In this document: piece by piece, positions 25,293-31,282 of the stretch | Layout of the letters: every line of letters starts with the position of its first letter | How positions within the stretch are numbered: the stretch's first letter is position 1 | From: Bacillota bacterium | GTDB lineage: Bacteria > Bacillota > Clostridia > Peptostreptococcales > Anaerovoracaceae | DNA: 31,282 nucleotides | NCBI GenBank assembly: GCA_017431395.1 | Contig: JAFRLD010000201.1 | Coordinates: 1-31,282, forward strand | Direction of reading: 5' to 3' | Position numbers and translations under genes: made by a program | The notes under the pieces: generated by a model | Database searches by the model: none | Told to the model about the DNA's origin: nothing | What the model saw: the letters and a program-made list of their open reading frames with translations, nothing else

Positions 25293-25337
25293 GTTAATGT
25301 GTTTGATTCATTGTTAGCTTTAGTGGAGGAGCATCCC

Positions 25338-25820
25338 ATGAAACGTTCGGGAAAGTTATTATTCATCATCTCAGTATTCTGCATCATCCTCACCCTTGCG
25401 GGCTGCTCGACGAAAGACAGCGACCGGGATTTCAGTGGCGATTATGATGTTGATTCGCTGCAGACCGAATATGCGGATCAGCTTGTGCGGGATGGTGCGG
25501 AAACCGTCATCGGCACCGTGGAGATCGCCGGTTCTGAGAACGACTATACCGTTACGGTCGATGAGAAAAAAATCGTCTCCAACGAGAACTATGAAGACGG
25601 ATTCTACATTGCAGACCGGAACATAACCAACGACTACCCTCTGGGAAGTGATCTGGGGATCGTGGCACTGCAGGATGGTGCTCCTATCGTTTGCACGGCG
25701 GATGAGTTTATGAAGAACCATTCAGGGGATACGGAGTCCCTCTACACGGTCTACCTGATCGGAGATGTGGTCGAACTGATCCTGCCGCTGGATCCGAAGA
25801 CTCAGGCAATGAGCAAATAA
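25338..25820 (+). CDS. Small secreted lipoprotein of unknown function
   Basis: I choose ATG 25338 (160 residues), which has GGAGGAG upstream. Residues 1-22 are a lipoprotein signal peptide (KR, then a hydrophobic core) with lipobox LAGC and the lipidated Cys at 23. The mature part (CSTKDSDRDFSGDYDVDSLQ...) is acidic and rich in Asp, Glu and Val, has no recognised domain, and is predicted to lie outside the membrane. It is followed 14 nt later by lgt, the enzyme that would lipidate Cys23, so the two are probably co-transcribed. A longer in-frame reading from 25176 would run through the promoter and is rejected. Confidence 0.85.
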   Translation: MKRSGKLLFIISVFCIILTLAGCSTKDSDRDFSGDYDVDSLQTEYADQLVRDGAETVIGTVEIAGSENDYTVTVDEKKIVSNENYEDGFYIADRNITNDYPLGSDLGIVALQDGAPIVCTADEFMKNHSGDTESLYTVYLIGDVVELILPLDPKTQAMSK

Positions 25821-25834
25821 ATCCGGAGGAATCT

Positions 25835-26698
25835 ATGCCTGTACCTGATCCTGTCGCTTTCACCATCTTTCACATAGACATCATGTGGTACGCGATACTG
25901 ATCTCCTGTGGGATCGCTCTCGCGACCTTTTTGTGTTGCGTCCGTGCGCCGAAGCATGGTCTGACTGCGGATCAGGTCCTGAACCTCGTCCTCATTTCCG
26001 TTCCCGCAGGCATCATCGGAGCCCGCCTCTATTACGTGCTCTTTCATCTTGATTGGTATGACGACTTCTTTTCTGTCATCAATCTCCGCTCCGGCGGACT
26101 CGCCATTCACGGCGGCCTGATCGCAGGACTCGGCACCGCTGCCCTGCTCTGCTATTTCTGGAAGATCCGGCCCCTCAGCATGCTGGACCTCACCGCCCCT
26201 TCCATCGCCCTCGGCCAGTGCATCGGCCGCTGGGGCAACTACTTCAACTCGGAAGCCCACGGCGGTCCGACGGACCTCCCCTGGGCCATCACGGTCGACG
26301 GCCAGTCCGTCCACCCGACCTTTCTCTACGAGTCCATCTGGTGCTTCCTGCTGTTTCTGTTCTTATTGTGGCTGGACCGGGATGGATTTGTTGCAGGGAA
26401 GGGTGCAAAGGCTGGTTCTGCCGGACAGCGCGGCGCTGGCAAGGCGGGCAAGAACGCTGCCGGGGCCTCTGGCAAGACCTCTGCCGGAGTTGCTGGCATG
26501 CGACGCGGCGCCTTCGAAGGCCGCATCATCCTCACTTACGGCATGCTCTATTCGGTCGAGCGCTTTTTCGTCGAAGCCCTGCGCACCGACAGCCTGATGA
26601 TCGGCCCGTTCAAGCAGGCCCAGGTCATCAGCCTCGTCATCTTCGCCGTCTGCGCCATTTCTTATGTGATCCTGCGGCATCGGAGCCGGGCTGCATAG
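25835..26698 (+). CDS. lgt: Prolipoprotein diacylglyceryl transferase with low-complexity insert
   Basis: Lgt transfers diacylglycerol from phosphatidylglycerol to the lipobox Cys of prolipoproteins in the membrane. Its 287 residues carry the family signatures: AIHGGLIAGLG (His92), GRWGNYFNSEAHGG at 131-144, HPTFLYES at 160-167, and ERFFVEALRTDSL at 242-254. Between the helix ending at about 180 and the next helix, residues about 185-227 form a Gly/Ala/Lys/Ser-rich segment (AGKGAKAGSAG, GKAGKNAAGASGK) where most homologues have a short loop. CGGAGGA lies upstream. It forms an operon with the lipoprotein gene and converges on ychF across the repeat-rich gap. Confidence 0.96.
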   Translation: MPVPDPVAFTIFHIDIMWYAILISCGIALATFLCCVRAPKHGLTADQVLNLVLISVPAGIIGARLYYVLFHLDWYDDFFSVINLRSGGLAIHGGLIAGLGTAALLCYFWKIRPLSMLDLTAPSIALGQCIGRWGNYFNSEAHGGPTDLPWAITVDGQSVHPTFLYESIWCFLLFLFLLWLDRDGFVAGKGAKAGSAGQRGAGKAGKNAAGASGKTSAGVAGMRRGAFEGRIILTYGMLYSVERFFVEALRTDSLMIGPFKQAQVISLVIFAVCAISYVILRHRSRAA

Positions 26699-26701
26699 TA
26701 G

Positions 26702-26750
26702 GGGCACGGTCCAGCGGCACTGTCCACACTTTAGGGCACGGCCCAACGGC
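26702..26750 (+). repeat. GC-rich direct repeat right after lgt
   Basis: The 17-mers at 26702-26718 and 26734-26750 (GGGCACGG, T or C, CCA, G or A, CGGC) match at 15 of 17 positions, offset by 32 bp. They begin four bases after the lgt stop and end just before the AT-rich inverted-repeat array. This opens the 363-bp gene-free stretch 26699-27061. Confidence 0.6.
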
Positions 26751-26756
26751 TCGGAA

Positions 26757-27033
26757 TTGTAAAAAACAGCTGATTTCGACCCCTTTTTTACAAAAAATCT
26801 AAGGGAAATTGTAAAAAACAGCTCTGTAGACAGCTATTTTTACAATTTTACAACCCCAAAATAGTAATTAATTGGTAATTTGATAACTATAAATTACAGA
26901 AGTAACATATATTGTTAATAAATAACAATATATTACATCTATAGTTGTAAAAACCATTGAAAAATCAACGTTTTTTTACAATTTTCGAAGGAAAAATTGT
27001 AAAAACCGGCTTGTATGACCGAGGTTTTTACAA
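26757..27033. repeat. Array of four 9-19-9 inverted-repeat units
   Basis: Each unit is TTGTAAAAA, exactly 19 variable bases, then TTTTTACAA (37 bp). Units lie at 26757-26793, 26809-26845, 26945-26981 and 26997-27033. Start-to-start distances are 52, 136 and 52 bp, so there are two equal pairs. The 15-bp linkers within pairs (26794-26808 and 26982-26996) both end in a purine-rich run. The 19-base cores differ in sequence, but three can extend the stem (AGCT/AGCT, TTGA/TCAA, CGG/CCG). The arms are nearly pure A/T in an otherwise GC-rich neighbourhood. The fourth unit could act as a terminator for ychF on the minus strand, as it is followed there by TTTTT. No coding sequence is evident. Confidence 0.85.
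26907..26933. repeat. AT-rich hairpin between the two repeat pairs
   Basis: ATATATTGTTA (26907-26917) and TAACAATATAT (26923-26933) pair perfectly around a 5-nt loop. AACTATA (26885-26891) and TATAGTT (26940-26946) can pair further out with bulges, and the latter overlaps the first bases of the third array unit. The sequence is unlike the array arms. Confidence 0.7.
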
Positions 27034-27046
27034 TTCCCCCGAATTG
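27031..27046. repeat. Small hairpin overlapping the right arm of the fourth array unit
   Basis: CAATTC (27031-27036), CCCC loop, GAATTG (27041-27046). CAATTC shares bases with the right arm of the fourth unit, so the two hairpins cannot form together. On the minus strand this lies 15 nt beyond the ychF stop. Confidence 0.5.
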
Positions 27047-27061
27047 GAAACAAATAATAGG

Positions 27062-28153
27062 TTAGACATTAAACAGGAAATGACAGATGTCTCCATCCTT
27101 GACCTCATAGTCCTTGCCCTCAGACCGGAGCCACCCGTGCTCCTTGGCCGTAGAGAGTTTGCCGCCCGCCTCCATCAGCTTATCATAGGCGATGGTCTCG
27201 GAACGGATGAAGCCCTTCTCGAAATCGGTGTGGATCTTGCCGGCGGCCTGTGGCGCGAGCGTACCGCGCTTGATGGTCCAGGCACGGGTCTCGTCCTCGC
27301 CGGTGGTAATGAATGAGATCAGATCGAGCAGCGCATAAGAAGACTTGATCAGCTTCTCGAGGCCAGCTTCTTCGATGCCGAGCTCCTCCAGGAACATCTC
27401 CCGTTCCTCGTCGTCAAGCTCCGCGAGCTCTGCCTCGACCTTGGCACAGATGACCACGACCTGGGAACCTTCTGCCTCAGCATATTCCCGGACGGCTTTC
27501 ACGTATTCGTTATCTTCGCCGGATGCGTCCTCTTCGGAAACATTGGCCGCGTAGATGACCGGCTTGTAGGACAGCAGGTCCAGACTTTTGACGAACGCTG
27601 CCTCCTCATCGTCCAGCTCCATAGCCCGGGCGGAGGTCCCCTCCTCGATGAACGCAGCGACCCGCTTCAGAAGATCCAGCTCCTTTTGCAGGGACTTGTC
27701 GCCCTTCAGATTCTTCGTCGTCTTCTGGATGCGCCGCTCCAGCACTTCCAGATCCGAAAGGATCAGTTCCATGTTGATCGTCTCGATATCAGAGATCGGA
27801 TCGATCTTCCCGTCCACGTGGACCACATTCTCATCTTCAAAGCACCGGACCACATGAACGATCGCCTCTACCTCCCGGATGTGCCCTAGGAATTTGTTGC
27901 CAAGCCCCTCGCCTTTGCTCGCCCCCTTGACGAGCCCCGCGATATCACAGAACTCGATCGTCGTATAGATCGTCTTCTTCGAATGGTAAATCTCCGAAAG
28001 CGTCGTGACCCGCTCATCCGGCACGGTCACTACACCGATATTAGGCTCGATCGTGCAGAACGGATAGTTCGCCGCCTCTGCTCCAGCCTTTGTGATCGCA
28101 TTGAATAATGTGCTTTTGCCAACATTTGGCAGTCCAACGATTCCCAGTTTCAT
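27062..28153 (-). CDS. ychF: YchF/OLA1-family P-loop ATPase
   Basis: YchF is a universally conserved Obg-related protein that prefers ATP, associates with ribosomes and affects the oxidative stress response. The 363 residues match the family. G1 is [15 protein letters not shown]. The G3 region is [20 protein letters not shown]. The G4 NKxD motif is replaced by NVSE, the change linked to ATP rather than GTP use. A coiled-coil insertion lies at about 130-200 and a C-terminal TGS domain at about 275-363 ([20 protein letters not shown], ending [11 protein letters not shown]). AAAGGAGATG lies upstream. It has its own promoter at 28206-28234. Confidence 0.97.
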   Translation of the reverse strand: MKLGIVGLPNVGKSTLFNAITKAGAEAANYPFCTIEPNIGVVTVPDERVTTLSEIYHSKKTIYTTIEFCDIAGLVKGASKGEGLGNKFLGHIREVEAIVHVVRCFEDENVVHVDGKIDPISDIETINMELILSDLEVLERRIQKTTKNLKGDKSLQKELDLLKRVAAFIEEGTSARAMELDDEEAAFVKSLDLLSYKPVIYAANVSEEDASGEDNEYVKAVREYAEAEGSQVVVICAKVEAELAELDDEEREMFLEELGIEEAGLEKLIKSSYALLDLISFITTGEDETRAWTIKRGTLAPQAAGKIHTDFEKGFIRSETIAYDKLMEAGGKLSTAKEHGWLRSEGKDYEVKDGDICHFLFNV

Positions 28154-28205
28154 ATATTATTACATCTCCTTTGAGAAACTACTTATTGCAAATGCTACCG
28201 TTTTC

Positions 28206-28234
28206 ATTGTATTCGACGGAACGAACAATATCAA
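28206..28234 (-). promoter_or_regulatory. ychF promoter
   Basis: TTGATA (28229-28234) and TACAAT (28206-28211) on the minus strand are separated by 17 bp, in the 105-bp gap between the HxlR-type gene and ychF. The predicted start lies about 45 nt before the ychF ATG. Confidence 0.7.
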
Positions 28235-28258
28235 CCTATAGTTCGTGCTCTCCACTAA

Positions 28259-28609
28259 TTAATTGCCGTCGCCTTGGCGAGACTCGTGTTTCTCGCACCA
28301 TTCTCCCAGCTGATCAAGGATAGGGATCAACTCATCGCAGGCCTCCGTGGTCTCATATTCCACGCGGATAGGCACCTCCAGGTATTCCTTCCTGATCACG
28401 AGCCCTGCCGCTTCAAGTTCCCTGAGAGCCTTAGCAAGAACCGTATTGGACACCCCGTCCATCCTGTTTTTTAGCTTATTGTATCGGGTAGGGCCGCTAC
28501 TGTTGAGAGCACAGATTATCTGCATTTTCCATTTGCCCCCTATTAGCTCCATGGCGCGGTTCAGAGGGCATGTTTCCAGACATGGACAATCGTAATGTGT
28601 TTCTATCAT
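28259..28609 (-). CDS. HxlR-family winged-helix regulator
   Basis: This 116-residue DNA-binding protein is of HxlR type. The family signature CPLNRAMELIGGKWKMQII starts at Cys14. The winged helix follows (ALNSSGPTRYNKLKNRMDGVSNTVLAKALRELEAAGLVIRK, taken in order) with wing residues VEYETTEACDELIPIL. Cys8 and Cys10 (DCPCLETC) add to the conserved Cys14, giving a three-Cys N-terminus suited to thiol or metal sensing, as in some HxlR relatives; that is inference. AGGAGAAAC precedes the ATG. It is divergent from the exporter gene at 28724 and is the likely local regulator of it. Confidence 0.92.
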   Translation of the reverse strand: MIETHYDCPCLETCPLNRAMELIGGKWKMQIICALNSSGPTRYNKLKNRMDGVSNTVLAKALRELEAAGLVIRKEYLEVPIRVEYETTEACDELIPILDQLGEWCEKHESRQGDGN

Positions 28610-28645
28610 GGTAAGTTTCTCCTGACCTGATCATAAAAAACTGCG

Positions 28646-28691
28646 TTCTTGTTATTCCAACAATAATACTATACTATATAACAAAAGAACA
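28646..28691. promoter_or_regulatory. Inverted-repeat operator candidate in the HxlR/exporter divergent region
   Basis: GTTCTTGTTAT (28646-28656) matches the reverse complement of ATAACAAAAGAAC (28679-28691) except for a 2-nt TT insertion. The arms flank both predicted -10 boxes and touch both -35 boxes, a geometry suited to one dimeric repressor controlling both genes. Confidence 0.5.
28650..28678 (+). promoter_or_regulatory. Candidate promoter of the LysE/ArgO-type exporter
   Basis: TTGTTA (28650-28655), 17-bp spacer, TACTAT (28673-28678), 45 bp before the ATG. The -10 box overlaps that of the opposing HxlR promoter. Confidence 0.5.
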
Positions 28692-28696
28692 TCAAG
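28669..28696 (-). promoter_or_regulatory. Candidate promoter of the HxlR-type regulator
   Basis: TTGATG (28691-28696) and TATAGT (28669-28674) on the minus strand with a 16-bp spacer. It runs face to face with the exporter promoter, the -10 boxes overlapping by two bases. Confidence 0.45.
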
Positions 28697-28723
28697 TACT
28701 ATTTTATTACTTAGGGACAAAAC

Positions 28724-29347
28724 ATGGGATCATTTATTCAAGGGTATACGATCGGCCTGGCATATGTAATGCCCATTGGCGCACAGAACATATTCGTTAT
28801 AAACACCGCATTGACTCAAAGGACCGGCTATCGTTGGATGACCTCTTTTATAGTCATCTTCTTCGACGTGATCATTTCTCTGGCCTGTTTCTACGGTGTA
28901 GGGACCGTCATGGAAAGCAACAAATGGCTCCAGCTCATGATCCTGGGACTCGGTTCGGTCATCGTAATGTGGATAGGATTTAATATCTTTCGTGATAAGA
29001 GCGATCTTCAGGGCAACCAGGGGAAAGCGGAACTACCCTTCCTGAAGATCGTCAGCACCGCCTGCGTGGTCACCTGGTTCAATCCTCAGGCCTGGATCGA
29101 CGGCAGCATGATGCTTGGTGCCTTCAGGGTCTCCATGAATGCATCAGACGGTGCGGTCTTCATCATCGGTGTATGCCTCGCCTCCATCACCTGGTGGATC
29201 GTGATGCCGACTGTGGTAGCGCTCTTCAAATCAAAGATAAACGACACGATATTCCGCTGGATAAACATCATTTGCGGTCTGGTCATTATGGCATATGGAG
29301 TGAAGCTCTTCGTAAACTTCATAGAATTGCTCAGGGTGATGTTCTGA
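28724..29347 (+). CDS. LysE/ArgO-family amino acid exporter
   Basis: This 207-residue integral membrane protein has about six helices and the LysE-family opening MGSFIQGYTIGLAYVMPIGA followed by QNIFVINTAL. The PIGAQN segment and the later TWFNPQAWIDG are typical of the ArgO/LysE branch that exports basic amino acids. The actual substrate is not proven by sequence. A weak AGGGAC precedes the ATG. It is divergent from the HxlR-type gene and convergent with the EamA-type transporter, 14 bp away. Confidence 0.9.
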   Translation: MGSFIQGYTIGLAYVMPIGAQNIFVINTALTQRTGYRWMTSFIVIFFDVIISLACFYGVGTVMESNKWLQLMILGLGSVIVMWIGFNIFRDKSDLQGNQGKAELPFLKIVSTACVVTWFNPQAWIDGSMMLGAFRVSMNASDGAVFIIGVCLASITWWIVMPTVVALFKSKINDTIFRWINIICGLVIMAYGVKLFVNFIELLRVMF

Positions 29348-29361
29348 GATGCAAAGGCTGG

Positions 29362-30327
29362 TCATTCCCCCAAATCATCCCCCAGCGACTTGCCGCTGTT
29401 GGAGGCCTTGGCCGGGGCCAGGGTCAGTCCGATGACGCCGGTCAGGATCAGCGCGCCGCAGAGATAATGGTACCAGTTCAGCGGCTCGCCCAGGATCAGC
29501 GCACCCGCGATGATGGACACCAGCGTCGAAGCGCTGTTGAAGACGGTGCACTGAACGATCTCCATGTGCGCCAGCATGTAGGCCATGAACTGGGCGGACA
29601 GGAGGATGCAGCCGACCCCGAGGAACGAGACCCAGATGACGAACTGCGGATGATAGAGCGGCTCGACCAGACTTTGCAGATCATGGTTCACCAGTGCCCG
29701 GATCAACGCGGCTCCGAAGAAAATGGGACATCCGCTGACCGCGATGCACTGCGTGATCTCGATCGGAGCGAACACGCCCCGGATATATCTGGCTGACACG
29801 TTCTGGCAAGCCATGAAGATGGCGCTGATCGTCATGATGATCAGGCCGGTCACGTTGAGATGGATATCCGTCGCGTTGAGGATGACCAGCACGATAAGGG
29901 CTGCCACCGTCAGGACGACAAAGAAATTCTGCAGCGGCGTGGATCTCTCACCGAGGGTGATGCGCCCGATGATCTTCGCGAAGATCGGGACCATGGCGTA
30001 GACGATGGCCCCTTCGATCGAAGTGGCGAAATACATGGCCAGGATCTGCAGGATCATGAACGCGATATAAAACGCAGCCGTCTGGTACAGCTTCGCCCTG
30101 GGCCTTCCGGGACGTGTCTCGGGATATCTTCCGATCGCTTTGTATATAGCTGTGAAGATAATAACGCTGATCAGGGCCGCGGCATACCGGTAGGCCAAAA
30201 CGATCAGCGTGTCACCATAAGGCACGCACTGCTTTATCCCGAAAAATGAAAACCCGACACAAAGGGTAAAACTCAGCCCGGCCAGGTACAGGCTCACCTT
30301 GCTGACTTCCTTTGTTTTCGCGCTCAT
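29362..30327 (-). CDS. EamA-family (DMT) transporter
   Basis: This 321-residue membrane protein has about ten helices in two EamA halves (roughly 10-150 and 165-305). Typical family stretches are YFATSIEGAIVYAMVPIFAK, and in the second half CTVFNSASTLVSIIAGALIL followed by GEPLNWYHYLCGALILTG. Substrates of DMT permeases vary (metabolites, amino acids), so none is assigned. I choose ATG 30327 because it overlaps the mntP stop as ATGA. An in-frame ATG at 30486 would add 53 residues read from within mntP in another frame and is rejected. Confidence 0.92.
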   Translation of the reverse strand: MSAKTKEVSKVSLYLAGLSFTLCVGFSFFGIKQCVPYGDTLIVLAYRYAAALISVIIFTAIYKAIGRYPETRPGRPRAKLYQTAAFYIAFMILQILAMYFATSIEGAIVYAMVPIFAKIIGRITLGERSTPLQNFFVVLTVAALIVLVILNATDIHLNVTGLIIMTISAIFMACQNVSARYIRGVFAPIEITQCIAVSGCPIFFGAALIRALVNHDLQSLVEPLYHPQFVIWVSFLGVGCILLSAQFMAYMLAHMEIVQCTVFNSASTLVSIIAGALILGEPLNWYHYLCGALILTGVIGLTLAPAKASNSGKSLGDDLGE

Positions 30328-30929
30328 AAGAAAACACCTCTTACAAAAATCTCGATTCCGATAAATATCAAAATGCATCCGCCCAGGATCCCGGCTTTGC
30401 CGGCCAGCTTCGCACTGAGCTTCCTCCCTGCGGTGAGTCCGCCCATGCAGATCAGGAGCGTCACGGCCGCGATGATCAAGGCACAAACGAACGCTGCTGC
30501 CGCGCTGTACCCTGCGATGGCGAATCCGACCGAAAGCGCATCGATGGAGGTCGCGATCCCCTGCAGCAGGAGCACGCCCATGGTGAGGACCGCCGCGGTT
30601 TCAGGCTCGGTCGTCTCGCCGGGGGCATCCTCAGGCTCCCCGCCCCGGATCGCGTCCAGCAGCATCTTGCCCCCGATCCAAAGGAGCAGGAGCAGGGCGA
30701 TCCATGGGATGAACTTCTCGAACACGCGGAACTGCCGCACCAGCTCATGGACACAGAACCAGCCGATCACCGGCATCAGGAATTGAAAAAACGCATAGGT
30801 CCCGGCGATCAGAAACTCCCGGCTGCGCCGCATCCCGGGTTCGTTCAGTCCATTCGCGATAGAAACCGAAAACGCGTCCATGGCCAGGCCGACCCCGAGC
30901 AGGATGCTGTTGAAAACAAAAGTGATCAT
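30324..30929 (-). CDS. mntP: MntP-type manganese efflux pump
   Basis: MntP exports Mn(II). The 201 residues give six predicted helices in two repeats. Each repeat has the conserved Asp motif: LAMDAFSVSI (Asp18) in helix 1 and ATSIDALSVGFAI in the second half. A charged cytoplasmic loop (RGGEPEDAPGETTEPETA) separates the halves. It overlaps maf by 4 nt upstream and the EamA-type gene by 4 nt downstream, so the three form one operon. No yybP-ykoY riboswitch can be seen because the operon start lies outside the window. Confidence 0.92.
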   Translation of the reverse strand: MITFVFNSILLGVGLAMDAFSVSIANGLNEPGMRRSREFLIAGTYAFFQFLMPVIGWFCVHELVRQFRVFEKFIPWIALLLLLWIGGKMLLDAIRGGEPEDAPGETTEPETAAVLTMGVLLLQGIATSIDALSVGFAIAGYSAAAAFVCALIIAAVTLLICMGGLTAGRKLSAKLAGKAGILGGCILIFIGIEIFVRGVFL

Positions 30930-31282
30930 CTGCCCGCGCCTCCATCCTCAAGAAACGGTTCTACCCGGTAGAACGGGAAACCGATCACATTGTCCAGGTC
31001 TCCGTCGATATGATCGACGTACCTGCCGAAGGTCTCTTGGATCGCATACCCTCCGGCCTTATCATATGGCTCTGGCGTCTGTACATATGCCCGGAGTTCC
31101 TCATCGGTATAAGTCCCGAAATACACATCCGTCACATCATAGAGGCAGGTCTTCATCGCGGGCTCCTGCGCGCTATCGATCACGCAGACCCCTGTGATCA
31201 CCTGATGGGCATGCTCCCGGAGCATCGTCAGTGTCCGGAAGGCCTCCTCCTCATCAAGCGGCTTACCGATGATCTCCCCTTC
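30926..31282 (-). CDS. maf: Maf-family nucleotide pyrophosphatase, 5' end outside window
   Basis: The C-terminal 118 residues of a Maf/YhdE-type enzyme are present; the reading frame stays open to the right edge. Maf proteins hydrolyse non-canonical or canonical NTPs (dTTP/UTP class and others) to the monophosphate. Recognisable parts are IIGKPLDEEEAFRTL, HQVITGVCVID, the active-site-region motif DKAGGYAIQ, and the closing GDLDNVIGFPFYRV. The catalytic N-terminal SxSPRR loop is beyond the window. Its stop overlaps the mntP start as ATGA. Confidence 0.9.
   Translation of the reverse strand, partial: EGEIIGKPLDEEEAFRTLTMLREHAHQVITGVCVIDSAQEPAMKTCLYDVTDVYFGTYTDEELRAYVQTPEPYDKAGGYAIQETFGRYVDHIDGDLDNVIGFPFYRVEPFLEDGGAGR

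Noticed and set aside
25176..25337. Longer lipoprotein reading from ATG 25176
   Set aside because: It would be translated through the predicted promoter and would bury the signal peptide internally. ATG 25338 has a strong ribosome binding site and a normal signal peptide.
26757..27033. CRISPR array
   Set aside because: There are only four units, each with inverted arms rather than direct repeats. Inter-unit distances are unequal and there is no cas gene.
30328..30486. N-terminal extension of the EamA-type transporter from ATG 30486
   Set aside because: It overlaps mntP in another frame, is hydrophilic and unlike the family. ATG 30327 overlaps the mntP stop in the usual ATGA arrangement.

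Overview
The window reads as chromosomal DNA from a moderately GC-rich member of the Bacillota, class Clostridia. The basis is a Firmicutes-type division and cell-wall (dcw) cluster containing an SpoVD-like PBP with a PASTA domain, an FtsL/DivIC-type protein, MutS2, ZapA beside pheST, and strong AGGAGG-type ribosome binding sites. The genus cannot be named from the sequence. No phage, transposase or cas gene was seen.

Layout. (1) 1-416: a minus-strand tRNA cluster (Asn-GTT, Leu-TAA, initiator Met-CAT) behind a near-consensus promoter. (2) 490-12853: a long minus-strand block. In transcription order it holds an rRNA/tRNA 2'-O-methyltransferase, pheS, pheT, zapA, mutS2, argS, an unusual radical SAM gene, a TPR protein, yhbY and an uncharacterised acidic protein with an EF-hand-like loop. 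(3) 12940-25089: the dcw cluster, also minus strand, in the order mraZ-rsmH-ftsL-spoVD-murF-mraY-murD-ftsW-murG-ftsQ-ftsZ. Genes are mostly joined by 4-nt ATGA overlaps. murE, murB, murC and ftsA are absent. It starts at a TTGACA/TAAAAT promoter inside a phased TGG-repeat array, the expected MraZ operator. (4) 25338-26698: a divergent plus-strand pair, a small lipoprotein gene and lgt, the enzyme that lipidates lipoproteins. This Lgt carries a Gly/Ala/Lys-rich insertion. (5) 26699-27061: a 363-bp gene-free convergent gap that is the most unusual stretch. After a GC-rich direct repeat it holds four 37-bp units, each TTGTAAAAA, exactly 19 variable bases, then TTTTTACAA. They form two pairs, each with a 52-bp offset, separated by an AT-rich region with its own hairpin. 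(6) 27062-31282: ychF, an HxlR-type regulator divergent from a LysE/ArgO-type exporter, then a minus-strand maf-mntP-eamA operon cut by the right edge.

Together regions 2 and 3 link septal peptidoglycan synthesis (MraY, MurD, MurF, MurG, FtsW, SpoVD), divisome assembly (FtsZ, FtsQ, FtsL, ZapA) and translation (PheST, ArgS, RsmH, YhbY, an rRNA methylase). Most coding sequence is ordinary core genome. The points of interest are intergenic: the 9-19-9 array, REP-like palindromes between argS and the radical SAM gene, the MraZ operator, and an over-represented 11-mer, GCAAAGGCTGG.
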